Origin: an uncultured Halieaceae bacterium
GTDB taxonomy: Bacteria > Pseudomonadota > Gammaproteobacteria > Pseudomonadales > Halieaceae
DNA: 55,813 nt
Assembly: GCA_913051825.1 (NCBI GenBank)
Contig: CAJXCR010000004.1
Location: forward strand, 1 to 55,813
Direction: 5' to 3'
Below the pieces are notes generated by a model that saw nothing but the letters and a program-made list of their open reading frames with translations, did not search any database and was not told the DNA's origin. This document shows positions 1 to 7,757 of the stretch, piece by piece (positions within the stretch are counted from its first letter, which is position 1; each line of letters begins with the position of its first letter). A program made the translations under genes and the position numbers.

Positions 1-24
1 GATTATTATATTGAGGGTTTTCAA

Positions 25-294
25 ATGAATAAATTAGCTTATTTAATTTTTGCTATGTGCTTGGCGATTTCTGGCTGCGGTATGGATGAAAAATCAGCGA
101 CGCAGGAAGAAAGTGCCGGTGATTCTCCAGTTGAAGCGTCACCAGAAGCAGAAAGTATGAATAGTGAAGCAGTGGAAGAAGCAATTGAGGAAGCAGTAGA
201 AGAAGCAGAGGCAGTTGCAAAAGAAGTTGAGGAAGCTGTCATTCCTAAGGGCTCATCTGGTGAGATCGGTGTAGGCAGCTCAATTAACAAATAA
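25..294 (+). CDS. Small Glu/Ala-rich lipoprotein
   Basis: This 89-residue protein starts with a lipoprotein signal peptide: a short charged N-terminus, a hydrophobic stretch and a lipobox ending at Cys18 (I-S-G-C). After a Ser/Glu-rich linker, residues about 45-75 are almost only Glu, Ala and Val in a repeated EEAVEEAE-like pattern that should form a long acidic helix or coiled coil. A GAGGG ribosome binding site (13-17) sits 7 bases before the ATG. It should be lipidated and anchored in the envelope. The function is unknown; the low-complexity body gives no reliable homology. Confidence 0.7.
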   Translation: MNKLAYLIFAMCLAISGCGMDEKSATQEESAGDSPVEASPEAESMNSEAVEEAIEEAVEEAEAVAKEVEEAVIPKGSSGEIGVGSSINK

Positions 295-336
295 AGAAGG
301 CTGGTTTTTGGCTTGTCCTAGGATTTGTCAAAATTC

Positions 337-413
337 GCCCTCGTAGCTCAGCTGAATAGAGCACCCGCCTCCTAAGCGGGGGGTCGCAGGTTTGAATCCT
401 GCCGAGGGCGCCA
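337..413 (+). tRNA. tRNA-Arg (anticodon CCT)
   Basis: A complete 77-base cloverleaf. The acceptor stem pairs GCCCTCG (337-343) with CGAGGGC (403-409), followed by discriminator G410 and an encoded CCA (411-413). The anticodon stem CCCGC/GCGGG (364-368, 376-380) closes a 7-base loop with anticodon CCT at 371-373, reading AGG arginine codons. The T arm carries GTTTGAATC. It stands alone between the small lipoprotein gene and an exported orphan. Confidence 0.95.
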
Positions 414-465
414 AATCAGCCTAATTAAGTGTAAGCTAGAAGCTATAGACTTTTGTAGGTGCCTT

Positions 466-849
466 ATGAAAACCATATTTTTTATTCTGATGCTTTTGAC
501 ATCATTTGCTACTTCAGCTCAGACGTTTTTCTGTGCTTATAAGGGAACTGATGGTGAAGGGGATACGCTTCAAGCGAGGGTTATTATAAAAGAAGCTGAA
601 GTTGAGTTAGTTAGGGATACTGGAGATAGTTTTATTTATACAACCTTGTTTAATAAGAAGCAGCTACTGATGGCGGCTAGGCCTGTGTATGATAAAAAGC
701 GGGGCCGCTTCATAAATCCTGGTGTGGATACCCTATCCCTCATTATTCCCACCAAAGGACAGGCAAAAAATGGAGCTCGTACCCAAATTAAGTTAGGCAG
801 AGTAATCCAAGGTCTGGCTGATAGTACGTCTGGCGGAACATGTATGTAA
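466..849 (+). CDS. Exported protein of unknown function
   Basis: A 127-residue protein with a clear Sec signal peptide (hydrophobic residues 4-15, small residues A-T-S-A before a likely cleavage near residue 18). The mature part is about 108 residues, rich in beta-prone sequence, and has a cysteine near each end (Cys23 and Cys126, the penultimate residue), which could form a disulfide joining the termini in the periplasm. I do not recognise the family. It lies between tRNA-Arg and a GNAT acetyltransferase with no obvious functional link. Confidence 0.6.
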   Translation: MKTIFFILMLLTSFATSAQTFFCAYKGTDGEGDTLQARVIIKEAEVELVRDTGDSFIYTTLFNKKQLLMAARPVYDKKRGRFINPGVDTLSLIIPTKGQAKNGARTQIKLGRVIQGLADSTSGGTCM

Positions 850-921
850 GCGTATATGACGTCGCTTTTTGAAGATAAGCTGCTCATCTATTAGAAGTGA
901 AGAATATACGGATTTTTAAAT

Positions 922-1389
922 ATGAACGTGACGGTGGAGATAGAAACGCCTAGACAGAAGTCTGTCAGTAATATGTTCGATGACCTGGATACATATCTTA
1001 GTCAATTGTATCCGCCGGAGAGTAACCATTTTATCGATATTGAAGAACTTGCTAAAGCAAATACCATCTTCTGTGTCGCACGAAATAACGATATCGCGTT
1101 GGGTTGTGGTGCGGCTCTTTTAAAATTCGGGGACGAAAACGCGTATGCTGAGATTAAAAGAATGTATGTTCATGAAGAATATCGTGGTGAGGGTGTTGGC
1201 GGGAAGATATTGAAATTTTTGCATTTAAAGATAGCATCTCAAGGAATTTATATAGCTAGATTAGAAACAGGGTTTTCTCAATTTGAGGCAATTAAATTGT
1301 ATGAAAATTTAGGTTATTATCGAATTTCCCCATTTGGTGAGTATGAGCCAGATCCGCTGAGCTTATTCTTCGAAAAACAAATTCTATAA
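922..1389 (+). CDS. GNAT family N-acetyltransferase
   Basis: A 155-residue single-domain GNAT protein, predicted to transfer acetyl from acetyl-CoA to an amine. The acetyl-CoA-binding motif A is visible as a strand ending in RMYVHEEYRGEGVGG, with the R-G-E-G-V-G pyrophosphate loop, followed by helix residues KILKFLHL. The C-terminal part (LYENLGYYRISPFGEYEPDPLS) matches a common subgroup of small cytosolic bacterial GNAT enzymes. The substrate cannot be read from sequence. It is monocistronic by spacing, about 70-100 bases from both neighbours. Confidence 0.85.
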   Translation: MNVTVEIETPRQKSVSNMFDDLDTYLSQLYPPESNHFIDIEELAKANTIFCVARNNDIALGCGAALLKFGDENAYAEIKRMYVHEEYRGEGVGGKILKFLHLKIASQGIYIARLETGFSQFEAIKLYENLGYYRISPFGEYEPDPLSLFFEKQIL

Positions 1390-1487
1390 GCTTCTAGATT
1401 GCTTCCTATAGAATCTGTGAACTGTAGAAGATTTTGAAGTATATTCTCGTGCCAAAGTATTGATATTTCAAAAGAGATGACTGCATC

Positions 1488-3440
1488 GTGATTACCCCTA
1501 GAGTTCTAGTTTGCTTATTTTTTCTATACTGTCCTTTTTCCTCAGCAGAACTGACTAAGGTATATGAGATTGCGCTGGACCGAGCTGTATACAGTGACGC
1601 ACTTTATGCATTAAAAAAGGGTGATGCCAAAAAATTCACGCGGTTACGTCAGGAGTTGGTGGAGAAAGAATATCCATTGGTAATTTATTTGGATTATCGA
1701 AAAATATCTGGCAGCTTATCTGGGCTTAATTTAGAGAAGGCAAAAGAGAGATTTCAGCATTTTGAAAACACGCCTATCCAAAAGCGATTTTGGAGAAGTT
1801 ATTTGGATTGGTTAGGGCGAGCTAAACGATGGGATAACTTCTTAGCGTTTTATGAGCTAATGCCAGAGGGATCTCTTACTGAAACTTTGCGATGCTACCA
1901 TGCTAGGGCTTTGCGAGGTTCTGGCAAACTTGAGCTTGCCTGGCTAAAAACTAAAGAACTTTGGGTCCATGGAGGGTCCAGACCGACTCAGTGCGATCCC
2001 GTTTTTAAGCTATGGTTTAAATCAAGTGCATTTAATGACTCGGCGGTTAAAGGACGCGTGTTGGCAGCATTTAGAGCAGGTAATCGAGGACTCATGAATT
2101 ATGCTGGGCGCCTTGGTAGTCAAGATCTCGGAGATTGGACGACAATGGTAAAACGTGTCTATTCTAAACCTCAAAGAATTGATCGTTATGACTTGGCAGT
2201 TGGTGATCCCTTTTCCTCTGAATTGATAACGGTGGCACTTGCTAAATTGGCAAAAACAGATCCTAGGGATACCTTGGCTATCTGGAAGAAATTTCTGTTG
2301 ATTTACAAGTTTACTAGTGCTCAAACAGACTTTGTTGAAGAGGCTATTGCGAGATCTCTGATTAGGTCCGCGCCGCAAGCTAGAAAAGAATGGCTCCTTA
2401 AGACTATTGCCTCTCCTGGCCGAGGCGCTCTAAAAGAAGGATTTCTGAGAGGATTGATTAGTGAGAAGCGCTGGAAAGAAATTTTATCGATTACAGAAAA
2501 CTCTTCCGCTTCACATCTAGAAAAACCTCTATGGGTTTATTGGCGAGGCAGAGCCGAGCACGCGCTAGGTGAGAAAGAAAATGCTAAGGAAACGTTTCGA
2601 AAACTCGCCAAAACTAGGCATTATTATGGATTTCTAGCTGCCGATCAGCTTGGTCAGTCCTACGATTTTAATGATCAGAAAATTGAATACAACGAAGCAG
2701 CTTTTAATAGATTAAAAACTGATAACACTTTCCGTCGACTTGAAGAACTTCGCTTTCATAGGGAAGTTGACTTAGCTCGTCAGGAATGGCGAAGATTGCT
2801 TAGTAATCTATCGACAAGTGAGACAGCACAATTGCTTCTCTTTGCTATGGAACAGCGTTGGGGTAATTGGCCTATACTTGCAGCCAAAAAAGATCATGGG
2901 GAAAATCGGCTTTATAATGCATTAAATATTCGATTCCCAATAGAATATCTTGATTTATTTGCTAAACATGCACAAAGGAGAAATTTATCTACGATAGAAC
3001 TTTTATCGATTGCCCGCCGAGAAAGTGCATTCAATCCTAGTGCAGGATCCTCAGCAGGAGCGCGAGGTTTGATGCAACTCATGCCGTCAACAGCAAAGCT
3101 GGTGGCTAAAGAAGCGCGCATTAAATTTAGAAATTCTTATCTGGTTAACCCAGATAAAAATGTAGAATTGGGAAGTATTTATTACAAAAATGTACTAAAG
3201 AAATACAAAGGTAATAGGATTTTTGCTCTGGCAGCATATAACGCAGGCCCCTCTGCCGTGAAGCGTTGGAGAAGAAAATCAAATCGAAAGTTAGATGCTG
3301 CGGCTTGGGTGGAAGTAATACCTTACAAAGAAACTAGAGATTATGTTCAGGCCGTCCTTGCTTATCGTTCCGTATATGCTCACAAGCTAGGTCAGCCAAC
3401 AGCGCTAATGTCTGACTTGGAGCTTAAAGGAAAATATTAA
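1488..3440 (+). CDS. slt: Soluble lytic murein transglycosylase
   Basis: A 650-residue periplasmic enzyme that cleaves the MurNAc-GlcNAc bond of peptidoglycan, forming 1,6-anhydromuropeptides. It has a signal peptide (residues 1-20), a long alpha-helical superhelical domain (about 25-440) typical of Slt70, and a C-terminal lysozyme-like domain (about 485-635). The catalytic glutamate is Glu512 in the R-R-E-S-A-F motif, followed by GARGLMQLMPSTA and the AAYNAGP motif. Length agrees with Slt70 (about 640). The TrpR partner of the E. coli locus is not present here. Confidence 0.93.
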   Translation: MITPRVLVCLFFLYCPFSSAELTKVYEIALDRAVYSDALYALKKGDAKKFTRLRQELVEKEYPLVIYLDYRKISGSLSGLNLEKAKERFQHFENTPIQKRFWRSYLDWLGRAKRWDNFLAFYELMPEGSLTETLRCYHARALRGSGKLELAWLKTKELWVHGGSRPTQCDPVFKLWFKSSAFNDSAVKGRVLAAFRAGNRGLMNYAGRLGSQDLGDWTTMVKRVYSKPQRIDRYDLAVGDPFSSELITVALAKLAKTDPRDTLAIWKKFLLIYKFTSAQTDFVEEAIARSLIRSAPQARKEWLLKTIASPGRGALKEGFLRGLISEKRWKEILSITENSSASHLEKPLWVYWRGRAEHALGEKENAKETFRKLAKTRHYYGFLAADQLGQSYDFNDQKIEYNEAAFNRLKTDNTFRRLEELRFHREVDLARQEWRRLLSNLSTSETAQLLLFAMEQRWGNWPILAAKKDHGENRLYNALNIRFPIEYLDLFAKHAQRRNLSTIELLSIARRESAFNPSAGSSAGARGLMQLMPSTAKLVAKEARIKFRNSYLVNPDKNVELGSIYYKNVLKKYKGNRIFALAAYNAGPSAVKRWRRKSNRKLDAAAWVEVIPYKETRDYVQAVLAYRSVYAHKLGQPTALMSDLELKGKY

Positions 3441-3514
3441 ACGTAACTTTCAATAATGAAATCAACTTCTCCGCATTATTTCAAATCCCATTCTTCATCT
3501 TTTGGGGATGAATT

Positions 3515-4474
3515 TTGAAGGACGTTCGACCTTTACTGATTCAATCGGATTTTCCGAGAATTTCAAGAGCTGAGCTGCATACTTTGCAATTAAATCTTGG
3601 TTATCGTTGCAATCTTAGTTGTGTGCATTGCCATGTTAATGCAGGTCCATCTAGAACCGAAGAAATGGATTCCAAGACTGTAAATAAAATTTTAGATCTG
3701 ATTGATTTAATTTCTATCCAGCAGATAGACCTCACTGGTGGTGCGCCAGAACTAAACCCAGAGTTTAGACGCTTAGTAGTGGAGTTAAAGGCCAGGAAAA
3801 TCAAGATAATAGATAGATGTAACCTTACTATATTGTTTGAACCTGGACAGGAAGATTTAGCTGCTTTTTTAGCAGCTAATGAAGTCGAAATTGTTGCATC
3901 TCTTCCATGTTATGAAGAAGAAAATGTTGAGCAGCAGCGTGGAAAAGGAGTATATCAAAGCAGTATAGAAGCTCTACTCATGTTAAATTCTTTGGGTTAT
4001 GGAAAAGGATCCATATTAAAACTAAATTTGGTCTACAATCCTATAGGAGCTTCATTGCCTCCAGCTCAAATTATGCTTCAAGAGCAGTATAAAAAAAGCC
4101 TTTTTAAAAACTACGGTATTGTTTTTAATGAACTTCTCACGATTACTAATATGCCAATTAATCGATATGGTGCCGTCTTGTTGGCTAAGGGTGAATTTAA
4201 TAATTACATGGATCTTTTGAGGAGCTCATATAACCATGAGAATCTTGATACGGTTATGTGCCGAAACTTGATAAGCCTAGACTGGAAAGGTGATGTCTAC
4301 GATTGCGATTTTAACCAGATGCTTAATTTGCCAATAATTTCGCACAATCAGCGGACAATAGATGATTTGCTAAAAAACCCTAATCTTGTTGGAAAATCTA
4401 TTGCTACCGCTGAACATTGTTATGGCTGCACCGCTGGGCAAGGTAGCAGTTGCGGCGGTGCATTGGACAATTGA
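3515..4474 (+). CDS. arsS: Arsenosugar-type radical SAM protein ArsS
   Basis: A 319-residue radical SAM enzyme. The [4Fe-4S]/SAM motif is C-X3-C-X2-C at Cys32, Cys36 and Cys39, with the DLTGGAPELNP segment for SAM binding. The C-terminus is cysteine-rich (HCYGC...SSCGG), as in the TIGR04167/ArsS family that adds the 5'-deoxyadenosyl group of SAM to dimethylarsenite in arsenosugar synthesis. It starts at TTG, preceded by a GGGG ribosome binding site; the nearby ATG at 3508 is out of frame. Its stop overlaps the start of the next gene by 4 bases. No ArsM methyltransferase is in the window, so the arsenic role is family-based inference. Confidence 0.85.
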   Translation: MKDVRPLLIQSDFPRISRAELHTLQLNLGYRCNLSCVHCHVNAGPSRTEEMDSKTVNKILDLIDLISIQQIDLTGGAPELNPEFRRLVVELKARKIKIIDRCNLTILFEPGQEDLAAFLAANEVEIVASLPCYEEENVEQQRGKGVYQSSIEALLMLNSLGYGKGSILKLNLVYNPIGASLPPAQIMLQEQYKKSLFKNYGIVFNELLTITNMPINRYGAVLLAKGEFNNYMDLLRSSYNHENLDTVMCRNLISLDWKGDVYDCDFNQMLNLPIISHNQRTIDDLLKNPNLVGKSIATAEHCYGCTAGQGSSCGGALDN

Positions 4475-5142
4475 AAAACACACCTTTTTCTTTTGTTATC
4501 CCTGTTCTAAATGAGGCCGATAATATCGGTCATACGCTAGCAATTTTGAAATCAAGATTTCCAAATTCAGAGACTATTGTAGTAGATGGTGGGAGTAGTG
4601 ATGGCACGGACGAAATTGCAAAAAAGGATTGCGATATATTTCTAGAATCTTCTGCAGGTCGAGCCACGCAAATGAATTTGGGTGCGTTACGCGCGCAGGG
4701 TGAAGTGTTATTTTTTCTCCATGCAGATACGGTTCCAGATTTTAGCGAAGCTGAATTTAGCGACCAACTTTCGTTGTCTACTATTTGGGGATTTTGCCGA
4801 CTAAAACTTTCAGGACAAAAAATCATCTATAAAGTAATTTCATCTTTGATTAATAAGCGCAGTGAAATTACTTATGTATCTTCTGGTGATCAGATGATTT
4901 TTGTTCGTCGAGCAGTTTTTGATGCTCTTGGTGGATATGGAAATCTTTCATTGATGGAGGATATCTATTTAAGTAAGCAACTTCGTGTCATATCGAAGCC
5001 TCAGGTTATGTCCCTGGAAGTAGTTTCCTCGAGTAGACGTTGGGAAGAGAATGGAGTCATTAGAACCATCGTTTTGATGTGGACATTACGGGCTGCTTAT
5101 TTTTGTGGTGTTTCACCTAACCTCCTAAAGAAATTTTATTAG
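4471..5142 (+). CDS. TIGR04283-family glycosyltransferase (arsenosugar-associated)
   Basis: A family 2 glycosyltransferase of about 223 residues with the GT-A start (FVIPVLNEADNI), the nucleotide-binding VDGGSSDGT segment and a FLHADTVP motif with the expected HAD metal-binding element. This is the rSAM-associated transferase 2 family that travels with ArsS. I place the start at TTG 4471, giving a TTGA overlap with the arsS stop, which signals translational coupling; a TTG 21 bases upstream is possible but would lengthen the overlap. Predicted to move a sugar in the arsenosugar or a related pathway; the acceptor is not known. Confidence 0.82.
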   Translation: MKNTPFSFVIPVLNEADNIGHTLAILKSRFPNSETIVVDGGSSDGTDEIAKKDCDIFLESSAGRATQMNLGALRAQGEVLFFLHADTVPDFSEAEFSDQLSLSTIWGFCRLKLSGQKIIYKVISSLINKRSEITYVSSGDQMIFVRRAVFDALGGYGNLSLMEDIYLSKQLRVISKPQVMSLEVVSSSRRWEENGVIRTIVLMWTLRAAYFCGVSPNLLKKFY

Positions 5143-5158
5143 GAATTGCTAGATAATC

Positions 5159-5773
5159 ATGTCGCGGTTAATTGTGCAATTTGCGAGAGCGCCAGTTAAA
5201 GGTTTTGTTAAAACGCGAATGCAGCCATATTTGAATCCCGAGGAATCTGTAAAACTCCATGAATCATTGGTAATGATGTGCTGTAAAAGATTAATCGCGA
5301 GTGAAGTGGCTGAGGTTCATTTGTGGGTAGATGCTCAGCCCGAGCATCCTTTGTTTTTGTCGTGTGTAGATAGTGGAGTATCTTCTATAAAGCTTCAGCA
5401 TGGATCGAATCTTGGAGAAAAAATCTTTGATTGTTTTACGCATGCACTCCGCGAACACGAATCCGTTGTTTTGGTTGGCAGCGATTGTCCTGCTATCGAC
5501 GATCGATATTTAAGAGAAGCATTTCAAGCGTTGGAATCGGCGCCGTTAGTTTTTGGTCCTGCGTTCGATGGCGGGTATGTGTTACTTGGTGCTACGGAGG
5601 TTCGCACTGAGTTATTTGATAATATAGGCTGGGGTGGCAGCGATGTGCTTACAAATAGCTTGAGAGCAGCTAAGCGTCTTGGTCTAGAGGCATCTTTGCT
5701 CGAGGCGCTGCACGATATTGATCGTCCCTCGGACCTGGAACACTATCCAGAATACGATCTCACCCGCCACTAA
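5159..5773 (+). CDS. TIGR04282-family transferase (DUF2064, arsenosugar-associated)
   Basis: A 204-residue GT-A-fold protein of the CofC/DUF2064-like family: N-terminal IVQFARAPVKGFVKTRM nucleotide-binding loop, central VLVGSDCPAID, and FGPAFDGGYVLLG. This is the rSAM-associated transferase 1 that is usually linked to TIGR04283 and ArsS. It follows the TIGR04283 gene by 16 bases and completes the three-gene operon. Its 3' end overlaps the convergent yciH gene by 14 bases. The nucleotide-sugar or nucleotide-transfer reaction is inferred from family only. Confidence 0.82.
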   Translation: MSRLIVQFARAPVKGFVKTRMQPYLNPEESVKLHESLVMMCCKRLIASEVAEVHLWVDAQPEHPLFLSCVDSGVSSIKLQHGSNLGEKIFDCFTHALREHESVVLVGSDCPAIDDRYLREAFQALESAPLVFGPAFDGGYVLLGATEVRTELFDNIGWGGSDVLTNSLRAAKRLGLEASLLEALHDIDRPSDLEHYPEYDLTRH

Positions 5774-6131
5774 GTTTAACAGAGTAGCCTTCCTCTTCTA
5801 GATAATTAAACAGGACTTTTCTCTGATCGCCTTGAATTTCAATGACATGTTTTTTTACGGAGCCTCCGACTCCGCACCGACGTTTCAATCGTGTTGCTAG
5901 TTCTTTGAGTTGATCTGAATTCAGTGGAAGTCCCTCAATCAGGGTGACACACTTTCCCGCCCGACCTTTTATTTCTCGCCTAATACGGACAGCTCCATCG
6001 CTAACATATGCGGGACGGTCCGCTTTACAGACGCAGTTATTTGTAGCCCTAAGGCATTGGGGGCAAATTCGTCCATGTTCTGTAGAATATACAAGTCTAC
6101 CAGTAGGAGGTCTTTTCTGTTGTTTACCCAT
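5760..6131 (-). CDS. yciH: SUI1/eIF1-like translation factor YciH
   Basis: A 123-residue protein of the SUI1 (eIF1) family. The N-terminal part carries a four-cysteine C-P-Q-C...C-V-C cluster seen in bacterial YciH, and the C-terminal half has the SUI1 core: KCVTLIEGLPL, then RLKRRCGVGGSVKKHVIEIQGDQ. In E. coli it affects initiation fidelity and acts as a stress-time translation inhibitor. It is convergent with the arsenosugar-type operon and divergent from slyX, with only about 70 bases between the two starts. Confidence 0.92.
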   Translation of the reverse strand: MGKQQKRPPTGRLVYSTEHGRICPQCLRATNNCVCKADRPAYVSDGAVRIRREIKGRAGKCVTLIEGLPLNSDQLKELATRLKRRCGVGGSVKKHVIEIQGDQRKVLFNYLEEEGYSVKLSGG

Positions 6132-6199
6132 TTTTTAGAGTTTAATGTAATCGGGGATTTGTGTTGTGGACTAGACAATTTATCTTGGGGTTTGTCAAT

Positions 6200-6427
6200 A
6201 TGAGTAGCGAGATAAAAATGGATGAGTTAGTTAATGAGCTTCAAAGTAAACTGGCTTTTCAGGAGGATGCCTTAACTTCGCTAAATGATGTAGTGATCGG
6301 ACTTCAGAGAGATTTGACTGAGCTTAGACAGCTAATGATGGCTATAAACCAACGTGTCTCTGCCCAAGATGAGATTATTAATGCACATGCCTCGATTGGT
6401 GTTGATGCTCGACCTCCGCATTATTAG
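6200..6427 (+). CDS. slyX: SlyX family protein
   Basis: A short coiled-coil protein of about 75 residues, with heptad-like leucines between residues 10 and 55 and the family signature ending in R-P-P-H-Y. The role of SlyX is not firmly known; in E. coli the gene lies next to slyD. I chose ATG 6200 because it follows a TTGGGG stretch at normal spacing and gives the usual SlyX length (about 72); an in-frame upstream TTG would add 13 unrelated residues. Confidence 0.88.
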   Translation: MSSEIKMDELVNELQSKLAFQEDALTSLNDVVIGLQRDLTELRQLMMAINQRVSAQDEIINAHASIGVDARPPHY

Positions 6428-6511
6428 AGAGACGCTATTGACGTAATTGTGTTACTAAAAATTTATCAGCAGGGCCTTTGAAATTATTTGTTTTTGGAAA
6501 GAGAGAATATT

Positions 6512-7747
6512 ATGGCAGATACGCAACGCAAGGACACTTCAGAGCAGGGTAAGTTCCGTGAGTATTGTAGAGAGTGGTTGGCTAATAATCATCCTGGAGA
6601 GCCCGGTGTGAGATTACCTCAATCGCCTCTAGAAATAATGACCAATGAGCAAATGAATTATTTGCAGCAATGGCAGAAGTCCGCATACGATGCCGGTCTT
6701 GTCGGCTGCGATTATCCAGAGCAAGTCGGTGGTAGCGGGCGAAAGGATTGCCAGCGCATAGCAAATGATGAAATGCTGCGAGCTAAAACGCCATACTTCC
6801 CTAATGTGATTGGTCTTGGGATGGCTGCACCCACAGTTTTTTATCATGGACAAGATGCCTTGAAACAGCGGTTATTACCAAAACTATTTTCTGGCGAAGA
6901 CATCTGGTGCCAGGGTTTTAGTGAGCCTGGAGCAGGTTCTGATTTGGCCAGTGTTCAAACATTTGCTAAAAAATCAGGAGGAAAATGGATTGTAAATGGA
7001 CATAAAGTGTGGACTTCTCTCGCTCATTTCGCCGAATGGATGATTATTTTGCTAAGGACAGATAAATCTCATAAATATGACGGCTTATCCTATTTCGTTG
7101 TGCCAATAAAATCCGCACTTGGAAATGGCGTCACTGTAAAACCATTAATAAAGATAACGGGTGAAACAGGATTTAATGAAGTGATATTTGAAAACTTAGA
7201 AATCGACGATTCTTATCGATTGGATGAGCTGGGGCGAGGGTGGCAGGTCGCGATGACAACATTGCTTCATGAGCGAGGAGCGGGGGATCTTCATACTCCC
7301 AGAGCAGGAGGTCTTAAGAGCAAATCTGCACACACCTCAAATGCTATTAGTTTGATTAGTTTGGCGAAAGAGGTAACCAGAAATGGGAAACGAGTAGCCG
7401 ATGATCCGATTATTCGCGATCGCATAATGAACTGCATAATTCGAGAACAAGGACTGTCAGAGAATCAGAGAAGGGGAAGAGTGCCCGAATTACTAGATCA
7501 TCCAATGCGAATCCCTCTTCAGAATAAGCTTCTCTCTAGTGAGATCGCTCAGGAAATTGCGTCTCTGGCAATGGACATAGAGGGAGCGGCTTCCTCTTTA
7601 TATGTAGGAGACGAAAATGCACCGGCAGGAGGGCAGTGGCCTCTGGCATATTTGAATTCTTATGGTATGACAATAGCTGCGGGGACAAGTGAGGTTCAGC
7701 GTAATATCTTAGGCGAGAGGGTACTTGGGCTGGCAAAATCTAAATAA
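6512..7747 (+). CDS. Acyl-CoA dehydrogenase, first subunit of pair A
   Basis: A 411-residue flavin enzyme of the acyl-CoA dehydrogenase (ACAD) family, predicted to make an alpha,beta double bond in an acyl-CoA. The middle domain shows CQGFSEPGAGSDLAS and the W-T-S FAD/substrate region (VWTSLAHFAEW). At the C-terminus the usual Y-E-G-T segment reads I-A-A-G-T-S-E-V-Q, so the MCAD-type catalytic Glu is absent, as in FadE subgroups that place the base elsewhere. Start ATG 6512 follows a GGAAAGAGAG ribosome binding site. The second ACAD gene follows 10 bases after the stop, suggesting an alpha2-beta2 enzyme. Confidence 0.88.
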   Translation: MADTQRKDTSEQGKFREYCREWLANNHPGEPGVRLPQSPLEIMTNEQMNYLQQWQKSAYDAGLVGCDYPEQVGGSGRKDCQRIANDEMLRAKTPYFPNVIGLGMAAPTVFYHGQDALKQRLLPKLFSGEDIWCQGFSEPGAGSDLASVQTFAKKSGGKWIVNGHKVWTSLAHFAEWMIILLRTDKSHKYDGLSYFVVPIKSALGNGVTVKPLIKITGETGFNEVIFENLEIDDSYRLDELGRGWQVAMTTLLHERGAGDLHTPRAGGLKSKSAHTSNAISLISLAKEVTRNGKRVADDPIIRDRIMNCIIREQGLSENQRRGRVPELLDHPMRIPLQNKLLSSEIAQEIASLAMDIEGAASSLYVGDENAPAGGQWPLAYLNSYGMTIAAGTSEVQRNILGERVLGLAKSK

Positions 7748-7757
7748 GGAGATCGAC

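Noticed and set aside
39-290. Antisense frame opposite the small lipoprotein
   Set aside because: It mirrors the low-complexity repeat and has no ribosome binding site; a shadow of the real gene.
3452-3480. AATAATG/CATTATT inverted repeat between slt and arsS
   Set aside because: AT-only 7-base arms with a 15-base loop and no T-run; expected by chance in AT-rich sequence, so not called a terminator.
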